The notes under the pieces are model-generated. The model had not been told where the DNA came from, made no database searches, and saw nothing but the letters and a program-made list of their open reading frames with translations. DNA of 64,000 nt from Palsa-504 sp963789225 (GTDB lineage: Bacteria; Actinomycetota; Actinomycetes; Streptosporangiales; Streptosporangiaceae): contig CAWBKD010000015.1 in the NCBI GenBank assembly GCA_963789225.1, forward strand, positions 310,001 through 374,000, written 5' to 3'. The translations under genes were made by a program, and so were the position numbers. Of the stretch, positions 58,024-64,000 are shown piece by piece; position 1 is the stretch's first letter, and the number at the start of each line of letters is the position of its first letter.

Positions 58024-59967
58024 CTACCTCCTGCCTACTACGGGAAGCAGTCGCTTCCCGTCGAGGCGCTCCCCGGTCGGCCCTACCTGGATCTCGGTCC
58101 CCATCGCAGAACAGACCCCGCATTCATAACACGGAGTCCACCGGCAATCTTCCACCTCGGCCGCGCCCCCAGGCGCGATGGAGTCCTGCCAGTCCTGCCA
58201 GAGCCAGTCGCGGTCAAGGCCCGCGTCCAGGTGATCCCAGGGGAGCACCTCACCGTAATCACGTTCACGCGTAGTGTACCATTCAACATTCACCGGCTCG
58301 CTGGCCAGGGCCGACTCGGCGCAGCGCGTCCACCGCTCGTACGAGAAGTGCTCGCTCCACCCGTCGAACCGCGCGCCGTCCCGCCACGCGGCCAGGATCA
58401 CGCGGCTCACCCGGCGGTCACCGCGCGACAGCAGCCCCTCGATGATGCCCGGCTGCCCGTCGTGGTAGCGGTATCCGATCGCCTTGCCGTAGGCGCGGTC
58501 GGCGCGCAGCGCCCCGCCGAGCGCTCGCAGACGCGCGTCGACCACCTCGGGCGCGCACTGTGCGGCCCACTGGAACGGCGTATGCGGCTTCGGGACGAAG
58601 GCCCCGATCGATACCGTGCACCTGATGTCGCGCCGTCCGGCCGCCTCCCGGCCCGCGGCGATGACCCGGCGCGCCAGCGCCGCGATGGCGAGCACGTCCT
58701 CGTCGGTCTCGGTCGGCAGCCCGCACATGAAGTACAGCTTGATCTGCCGCCACCCGCTGGCGTACGCCGTGGTCACGGTGCGCAGCAGGTCCTCCTCGGT
58801 GACCATCTTGTTGATCACCTGGCGCATCCGCTCGGACCCGCCCTCGGGCGCGAACGTCAGGCCGGACCGGCGGCCGTTCCTGCTCAGCTCGTTGGCCAGC
58901 GTCACGTTGAAGGCGTCCACCCGGGTGGACGGGAGCGACAGCCCGACGTTGGTTCCCTCATAGCAGTCGGCCAGGTCGACGGCGATCTCGTTGATCTCGC
59001 TGTGGTCGGCGCTGGACAGCGAGAGCAGCCCGACCTCGTCGAACCCGGAAGCCGCCACCCCGCCCGCGACCATCTCGCCGATCGTGGTGATCGACCGCTC
59101 GCGCACCGGCCTGGTGATCATCCCGGCCTGGCAGAACCGGCAGCCGCGCGTGCAGCCGCGGAAGATCTCCACGCTGTACCGCTCGTGCACGGTCTCATGG
59201 ATCGGGACGATCGGCGTGCGCGGGTACGGCCAGGCGTCCAGGTCCATCACCGTGTGCTTCGAAACTGATACCGGAATGCCTTGACGATTCGGTCTTACGT
59301 TCGATATTCTTCCGTCAGGGTGGTACGAGACGTCGTAGAAACGAGGTATGTAAGCGACGGTCGCGAGCGTCTCCAGTAGTCCGTCCCGCCCGCCCGGCTG
59401 CCCGGCCCGCTTCCAGTCGCGAATCAGGTCGGTGATCGCGAGCACCGCCTGCTCGCCGTCGCCGAGGACCACCGCGTCGAGGAAATCCGCCACCGGCTCG
59501 GGGTTGAAGGCCGCGTGGCCCCCGGCGATCACCAGGGGGTGAGCCAATGTTCGTTCGGCTGAAAACAGAGGAATCGCGGCGAGGTCGAGCACGGTCAGCA
59601 GGTTCGTGTAGGCCATCTCGGTGGCGAAGCTGAAGCCGAGCACGTCGAAGGCGGCGACCGGTCGGTGCGCGTCCACCGTGAACTGCGGCAGGTGATGTTC
59701 TCGCATGAGCGCCTCGAGGTCGGGCCACACGGTGTAGGTGCGCTCGGCCAGCACGCCGGGGCACTCGTTCAGCACCTCGTACAGGATCTGGACGCCCTGG
59801 TTGGGTAGCCCGACCTCGTAGGCGTCCGGGTAGCACAGCGCCCAGCGGACTTCGGCGCCGTCCCAGTCCTTGGTGACCGAGCCGATCTCGCCGCCGACGT
59901 ACTGGATCGGCTTCCGGACGCGCGGTAGCAATGGCTCCAGCGCCGGGTAGACCGATTCGATTGGCAT
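58024..59967 (-). CDS. TIGR03960 family B12-binding radical SAM protein
   Basis: 647 residues. The N-terminal B12-binding-like domain (RWALCYPDAYEVGLPNQGVQ) is followed by the radical SAM domain with the [4Fe-4S] motif IFRGCTRGCRFCQAGMITRP (C-x3-C-x2-C), GLLSLSSADHSEINEIAVDL, and GLTFAPEGGSERMRQVINKM. The C-terminal segment has more Cys residues (WTPCYECGVC), perhaps for a second cluster. It forms an operon with the TIGR03936 gene. Confidence 0.95.
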   Translation of the reverse strand: MPIESVYPALEPLLPRVRKPIQYVGGEIGSVTKDWDGAEVRWALCYPDAYEVGLPNQGVQILYEVLNECPGVLAERTYTVWPDLEALMREHHLPQFTVDAHRPVAAFDVLGFSFATEMAYTNLLTVLDLAAIPLFSAERTLAHPLVIAGGHAAFNPEPVADFLDAVVLGDGEQAVLAITDLIRDWKRAGQPGGRDGLLETLATVAYIPRFYDVSYHPDGRISNVRPNRQGIPVSVSKHTVMDLDAWPYPRTPIVPIHETVHERYSVEIFRGCTRGCRFCQAGMITRPVRERSITTIGEMVAGGVAASGFDEVGLLSLSSADHSEINEIAVDLADCYEGTNVGLSLPSTRVDAFNVTLANELSRNGRRSGLTFAPEGGSERMRQVINKMVTEEDLLRTVTTAYASGWRQIKLYFMCGLPTETDEDVLAIAALARRVIAAGREAAGRRDIRCTVSIGAFVPKPHTPFQWAAQCAPEVVDARLRALGGALRADRAYGKAIGYRYHDGQPGIIEGLLSRGDRRVSRVILAAWRDGARFDGWSEHFSYERWTRCAESALASEPVNVEWYTTRERDYGEVLPWDHLDAGLDRDWLWQDWQDSIAPGGAAEVEDCRWTPCYECGVCSAMGTEIQVGPTGERLDGKRLLPVVGRR

Positions 59968-60052
59968 TTGATCAGGTTATCCGAACGGGCGGTGGTACCA
60001 CGGTCGCGAACGGCAGGCGGTCCCATGGTGGTCGCGGGTCGCGGCCAGAGGG

Positions 60053-61597
60053 CTACGCCGGCGCCTGGCTTTTTACGGTGAAGGTGAGATCAGGGATCGA
60101 CTGACCCGATGTGACGTGGATGGTGATCATGCTGCTGGCGGGCGAGTCCTGCACGGTAAAGGTGGTCGTGCTCTGGTTGGGCGGAGTGGCCGTACCGTCG
60201 ATGGTCAACGTGGCACCCGACGTGATGGTGAACACGGTCGGGTTGGAACTCGTGACCGACATCGTGATCTCGGAGGTGATAGCGGGCGCGTTGCCGTACG
60301 GGTCGAGCGCCTGCACGTCGGCCACCATGGTGCCGCTGCTGCCCAGATCGTAGGGTGGGCTGCACGGCTGCGCCGTGCCGGCCACGACGCAGTTCGCCAG
60401 CACCAGTGAGGCGGGCGCCGCAGCGCTCACGGTGGTGGTAGCCGACCCGGTGCGAGACATTCCGTCAGTGGCGGTGAGGGTCTGCGAGCCCGCGTCGGTA
60501 AACGTGACGCTCAGCGCGGTGGTGCTCACGCCGGAGCTGAAGCTGACCATTTTGACGGGCAGGGTGGGCTTCGTCCCGTTCGGGCTGTCCGCCGGGCCGG
60601 TCCAGGTGATCGACGGGCTACCGCCGTAGCTGGTGACCGTATTGCCGTCGGAATCCTCGGCCGTCAGCGTCACACCGGTCACCGCCGTGCCGGCCGTCGC
60701 GGTCGCGGCCGTCACCACTCCGTACTGCGCGAACGTCCCCGCAGTGATGGTGAAGGAGTTCGCGTTGGCCGGAGCGGTCAGTGATGTGCTGGTCGCGCTC
60801 GAAGCGGTCAGCTCGTACCCGCTGCCTGCCATGGTGATGGCGCAGCCGACAAAACTGGCCACTCCCGAGGAAACCGTCGCGGTGAGACCGCCAGTACAGC
60901 TCAGGGTCCCGCTGCCCGGATTGGCACCGCTGGCGATGGCCAGGGTCACCATGTCGGTGTTGTCGTTGGAGGCCACGTTGCCGTTGGCGTCCTCGATCGA
61001 CACGTCGACGGGGAAACTGCCCGTGCCCGTGGCCTGGATGGACTGGCCCGACCTGGGCTGATCGGTGAACGCGAGGCTGGACGGCGCGCTGGTCGCCGCG
61101 GTAAAGGAACTGCTCAGCGCGCTCACCCAGTTATAGAGATCCGCCTCGACCTGGTAGCTATAGGTGGTGCCCGCGGCCAGCCCGGTATCGGTGTCGGTGC
61201 AGCTTGTCCCGCTGATCGTGCCGCTGCAGGTGCCGTCGGTGATGGCCGTGAAGTTGGTGCACGAGGACCCGGTGCAGCGCAGGACGGTGTAGCCGGTCGG
61301 GGTGTAACCGGCGGGTGCGGTCCACTTGATCCCTACCGAGCTGGGGGTGGCGGTGCCCTTCGCCTTACCGGCGGTGGGGGCGGCCAGGGTGGCAGCCACG
61401 GCCTGTGCGGGGTTGGAGCTGTCGGTGGTCGCCCAGTAGGCGAGCGCCACTCCGGCCAGGACGAACAACAGGCCCGCGGCCGCTCCGATACTGACCGCCA
61501 GCAGCTGGAACGAGCGCCATGCGCGACGACGACCAGGGCGGTCAAGCGGGGGCGGGGTGGTACTAAGGCGGCCAGCCGGAGCGCGCCGGATCATCAC
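60053..61597 (-). CDS. Exported Fn3/Ig-like repeat protein
   Basis: 514 residues. A basic N-terminus is followed by a membrane segment (LLAVSIGAAAGLLFVLAGVA) and L-A-Y-W-A-T-T, a SipW-type cleavage region. Then come a fibronectin-III-like domain (KWTAPAGYTPTGYTVLRCTG) and two or three Ig/invasin-like domains with D-x-x-G-N-x-V motifs (VDVSIEDANGNVASNDNTDM; TLTAEDSDGNTVTSYGGSPS). Thr, Ser and Ala dominate. Its ATG overlaps the stop of the preceding gene. It is most likely a cell-surface or matrix protein. Confidence 0.82.
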   Translation of the reverse strand: MMIRRAPAGRLSTTPPPLDRPGRRRAWRSFQLLAVSIGAAAGLLFVLAGVALAYWATTDSSNPAQAVAATLAAPTAGKAKGTATPSSVGIKWTAPAGYTPTGYTVLRCTGSSCTNFTAITDGTCSGTISGTSCTDTDTGLAAGTTYSYQVEADLYNWVSALSSSFTAATSAPSSLAFTDQPRSGQSIQATGTGSFPVDVSIEDANGNVASNDNTDMVTLAIASGANPGSGTLSCTGGLTATVSSGVASFVGCAITMAGSGYELTASSATSTSLTAPANANSFTITAGTFAQYGVVTAATATAGTAVTGVTLTAEDSDGNTVTSYGGSPSITWTGPADSPNGTKPTLPVKMVSFSSGVSTTALSVTFTDAGSQTLTATDGMSRTGSATTTVSAAAPASLVLANCVVAGTAQPCSPPYDLGSSGTMVADVQALDPYGNAPAITSEITMSVTSSNPTVFTITSGATLTIDGTATPPNQSTTTFTVQDSPASSMITIHVTSGQSIPDLTFTVKSQAPA

Positions 61598-62064
61598 TGC
61601 TGCACCGTGATCGTCACCGGGATGGAAAAGGTCGCCCCCTGGCAGCCGGGGGAGGACGCCGTGCTCATGGAGGCCGCACCCGGCAGGTCGATCGGCGCGG
61701 TGGTGCCGGGCTGGATGACGGCGCTGAGGCCGGTCTGGCTGGTGAACGTGACCCCCGTGGTCGTGCAGCCGGGATGTCCGCTGTCGGCGGTGACCGTCCC
61801 CCCGGTGCCGACCACGCTGACCAGGGTGACGGCGGCGCCGTCGGGGTTGGTCACCTCGAGGGTCACATCACCGGAGCCGCCGGGCACGAGCGGGGTACTG
61901 GGGCTGACCGTGGCGGAGGAGATCGTGACGGTTTGCACGGCCCCGACGCTGGCCGAGCCGGTGCCCGTGCCTGAGGCGGTGAAGTACGCGTAGGCGGCGC
62001 CCGAGGCCAGGCCGACGACAGCGCAGAGGGTCGGCGCGGCGAGCAGCAGCAGGCGGCGGGTCAT
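61594..62064 (-). CDS. SipW-dependent-type (TasA/camelysin-like) exported protein
   Basis: 156 residues from ATG 62064, overlapping the upstream stop (ATGA). The signal peptide RRLLLLAAPTLCAVVGLASG ends with AAYAYFTASGTGTGSA, the pattern of signals cut by the SipW peptidase in TasA-like proteins. The mature domain is beta-rich (VTLEVTNPDGAAVTLVSVVG). It has three or four Cys residues, including a C-x-x-x-x pair that might form a disulphide. It is the middle gene of a coupled three-gene operon. Confidence 0.82.
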   Translation of the reverse strand: MTRRLLLLAAPTLCAVVGLASGAAYAYFTASGTGTGSASVGAVQTVTISSATVSPSTPLVPGGSGDVTLEVTNPDGAAVTLVSVVGTGGTVTADSGHPGCTTTGVTFTSQTGLSAVIQPGTTAPIDLPGAASMSTASSPGCQGATFSIPVTITVQQ

Positions 62065-62738
62065 CGGCTGGCCTCGATCCCCGAGTAGGTCAGGGTGAGC
62101 CTCGCGCCCTGACACGCGTCCTGGTTGGTGTTGGTCTCGATCATCTCGACGGCCGGCCAGTCATCCTGGGGGACGCCCAGCGCGGACAGCGAGATCGGAG
62201 TGACCTGGCGGGCCCGGATGGTGACCTCGCTGGCCAGGCCCTGGGTCACGGCGAAGTTCGACGACGCGCAGCCGGGAGCGTGGCTCGTAACCGTGATGTC
62301 GCGGGCCGAGATGCCGTCGGCGGGGATGGTAATCGGTGAGGGGCTCGGGTTGGTGAAGGTCAGGTCAAGCCGCTGGCTGGTACCGGGGTACAGCGGCGTG
62401 GTCAGGTTCCCGCCGACGGCGAAGTTCCGCGGGGCGGCGCCGGCCGGCCAGCAGAGCCTGGTGACCGGTCCCGGGCGCCCGGCCCGGTCGGGGGGGTAGA
62501 CCAGGAAGCAGTACGGGCGCTCAAGGCTGATGTCCGTGGGGGGATGGGCGGGACGCGAGGTAATCACCGGGGCGCCGGGAACCCGGGCGGAACTGGTGAT
62601 CACCGGGCCGGCGTGGCGGGCGACCGCCAGGGAGCTGACCACGAAGAACCCGGAGACGAAAACCGCGGCGGGGCCGGCCACGAGTACGCCGACGACGCGC
62701 GCACGCCGGGCTGGCGTCATGGCCGGGAACCTGATCAT
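62061..62738 (-). CDS. Exported protein of the SipW/TasA-like locus
   Basis: 225 residues. An N-terminal hydrophobic segment (RVVGVLVAGPAAVFVSGFFV) follows a basic start. A Pro-rich linker contains the short P-V-I-T-S repeat, and a beta-rich domain follows: LDLTFTNPSPSPITIPADGI ... TNTNQDACQGARLTLTYSGI. The last part resembles the end of the 168-residue protein encoded at 62922-63428 (NQDACEGTTPDVTLSIS). It is the first gene of the overlapping operon. Confidence 0.78.
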   Translation of the reverse strand: MIRFPAMTPARRARVVGVLVAGPAAVFVSGFFVVSSLAVARHAGPVITSSARVPGAPVITSRPAHPPTDISLERPYCFLVYPPDRAGRPGPVTRLCWPAGAAPRNFAVGGNLTTPLYPGTSQRLDLTFTNPSPSPITIPADGISARDITVTSHAPGCASSNFAVTQGLASEVTIRARQVTPISLSALGVPQDDWPAVEMIETNTNQDACQGARLTLTYSGIEASR

Positions 62739-62921
62739 CCCACCTGCTCCCTAGAACCTGATCCTGACGGTGAGCCCGCCAAGCGGGCGATCACCTGCTG
62801 ACCGCGGCCTGGACGGACCGCCTGCCGGCTGGCCGGCGAGGCCGCCCGGAGCATGCTCCGCGGGCCCGGCCAGTCAGCCGTAATCCGAGCCGGACGCTCA
62901 GCGTCCCGGCCCCGCTCCCGA

Positions 62922-63428
62922 TCAGCTGATGGAGAGGGTCACGTCCGGGGTGGTGCCCTCGCAAGCGTCCTGGTTATCAGAGGAGTCGGAAGGCATCGTC
63001 ACCTTGACCGTGACCATGAACGAGCCGCCGGAACCGATATTCGCGTTCATGCGATTGGCGTCGGTCACCGTGGCGGCGAACCAGCCCGCATCGCAGCCTG
63101 TTACCGGGGTATCCTTCTCGGTGATATACCCGTCAGGTGTGCTGCTGTTCACCGCGGCGGTCGCGTCGGAGTACGACTGGTCGCCGCTGCCGCTGTTCGT
63201 TACGGTGAACGTGATCATGGTGTTCCCGGAGCCCGGATACATGGTGCCGCTCGCGCTGGACTGGGACACCGACCAACTGGCACCGGATCCGGATCCAACG
63301 GTCGCCGTGCCGGTGCCCGATCCGGACGCGGTGAAGTACGCGAAGGCCGTGCCGCCGCCAGCCATCACCATGACCGCGGCGATGCCGACGGTGACGATCC
63401 GCCGTCTGGTAGCGAATAGCTTGCTCAC
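62922..63428 (-). CDS. SipW-dependent-type (TasA-like) exported protein
   Basis: 168 residues. The signal peptide RRRIVTVGIAAVMVMAGGGT ends in AFAYFTASGSGTGTATVGSG, nearly the same cleavage region as in the protein encoded at 61594-62064. The mature part is beta-rich (TMITFTVTNSGSGDQSYSDA) and ends with NQDACEGTTPDVTLSIS. This ending recurs in the 225-residue neighbour. It begins 183 bp upstream of the three-gene operon and may share its promoter or be transcribed separately. Confidence 0.82.
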   Translation of the reverse strand: MSKLFATRRRIVTVGIAAVMVMAGGGTAFAYFTASGSGTGTATVGSGSGASWSVSQSSASGTMYPGSGNTMITFTVTNSGSGDQSYSDATAAVNSSTPDGYITEKDTPVTGCDAGWFAATVTDANRMNANIGSGGSFMVTVKVTMPSDSSDNQDACEGTTPDVTLSIS

Positions 63429-63871
63429 TTACTCTCCTTCAGTTGTCCTGAACCCCACGGGAGCTTCACGCTCTTACGGATATGGCAGCCGTAAACATGA
63501 CCAACATGCAGAACGCGTCGATTTACCATCACACGGCCGAGTTCTTTGCCTTCCTATTCCCAATTCCTTAGTTAGGGAGCTTTGTCAGTGCAGTCAGCCA
63601 ACTAAGGCGAATCGGTCAGACGCGGCGTAACAGCACGTTGGGTGGCCAAGTCGGCGTAGCAGAATTCGCCCAGCGGAAAAGGAGCCTGAACCGGCATGTC
63701 AGCATGACGGAATGTTACCGCGAGCCCAGGCGATGGTGTTGGCGTTATTCAGAGACGGAATGATAACGATGGCCCGCCGGGAATATCATTGCATATTGGC
63801 GGACAATACGGGTGACAAGACCGCACATTTTATACGGCCGACAATAGGAGGAAAACTCCGGCCGGGTGGGT
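63429..63871. other. Intergenic region between ftsW/rodA and the surface-protein locus
   Basis: GC content is lower than around it. No frame with a binding site or family pattern is present. It should hold the promoter of the minus-strand surface-protein gene starting at 63428. The GTTCTTTGCC and CAATTCCTTAGTTAGG stretches carry AT-rich runs, but no clear -10/-35 pair can be named. Confidence 0.4.
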
Positions 63872-64000
63872 CTATAAGTCGAAGACGCGGTGGCGGCGGC
63901 GGACCGACTGGAGCAGGCCGATCGCGATCATGTCGGCGAAGACGGCCGAGCCACCGTAGGAGATGAACGGCAGCGGCAGGCCGGTGATCGGCATGACGCC
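63872..64000 (-). CDS. FtsW/RodA/SpoVE family protein, C-terminal end (partial)
   Basis: The last 42 codons are in the window: G-V-M-P-I-T-G-L-P-L-P-F-I-S-Y-G-G-S, the SEDS-family signature, then a final helix AVFADMIAIGLLQSVRRRHR and a stop at 63872. The family polymerises peptidoglycan glycan strands. By synteny (next to the radical SAM genes and rne) this is more likely RodA than FtsW. The rest of the gene is beyond the right edge. Confidence 0.93.
   Translation of the reverse strand, partial: GVMPITGLPLPFISYGGSAVFADMIAIGLLQSVRRRHRVFDL

Noticed and set aside
63712..63966. Plus-strand frame ending antisense to the FtsW/RodA gene
   Set aside because: The C-terminal part is the shadow of the SEDS-family end; the N-terminal part has no support.

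Overview
The window is chromosomal DNA from a high-GC actinobacterium, probably a filamentous or soil lineage. The signs are strong G/C third-position bias, a DUF222/HNH endonuclease gene, many insertion sequences, and the conserved actinobacterial block rodA/ftsW - TIGR03960 radical SAM - TIGR03936 - rne - rplU - rpmA - obgE - proB - nadD - rsfS at the right end. Species cannot be read from the sequence.

Left part (1-23 kb): an accessory region rich in defence-like genes and insertion sequences. Three genes are split by insertion sequences, and each can be rejoined in frame by removing the element and one copy of the target duplication: a small membrane protein (928-3200, IS4-type, 10-bp duplication), a large zinc-ribbon plus PD-(D/E)xK nuclease-like protein (4103-8373, ISKra4-type, 9-bp duplication) and a zinc-ribbon-tailed protein (9923-12649, IS4-type, 12-bp duplication). 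An IS5-type element (8372-9367, 3-bp duplication) separates the nuclease gene from a frameshifted DUF429 remnant. Next come an EVE/PUA-like protein with the same type of zinc-ribbon tail, a small helical protein, an AlbA_2 protein overlapping a divergent Ser/Thr kinase, a non-coding stretch with a 170-bp direct repeat and a perfect 21-bp inverted repeat, two lower-GC orphan genes, a HigB-HigA toxin-antitoxin pair and a 3' fragment resembling tmRNA (ssrA). A mobile unit of DDE transposase, tyrosine recombinase and DUF6788 abuts that fragment.

Middle part (23-47 kb): metabolic and transport genes. These are a TPR protein, a siderophore-interacting flavoprotein, a cyclase-fold protein, an ABC exporter with a divergent two-component system, a proline-iminopeptidase-like hydrolase, a copper amine oxidase with an APC permease, and a LacI regulator facing an operon of Gfo/Idh/MocA oxidoreductase, DUF993, TIM-barrel isomerase and amidohydrolase. 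Palindromes of LacI type lie before both the permease/amine oxidase operon and the oxidoreductase operon, so one regulator may control both. After these come a DUF222/HNH gene, a P1 (DmpA-type) peptidase and a damaged APC-permease/PucR/MFS junction.

Right part (47.9-64 kb): housekeeping genes in conserved order (histidine phosphatase, rsfS, nadD, M48 peptidase, proB, obgE, rpmA, rplU, rne, TIGR03936, TIGR03960) and, at the edge, the C-terminus of a FtsW/RodA protein. Between the radical SAM gene and FtsW/RodA lies a four-gene locus of exported proteins with TasA/SipW-dependent-type signal peptides. proA is not at its usual place beside proB.

A theme across the window is tandem duplication inside or at the edges of genes (ABC permease N-terminus, LacI C-terminus, proB loop, isomerase start, amidohydrolase start) and loss of native stop codons (amine oxidase, amidohydrolase, MFS transporter, proB).
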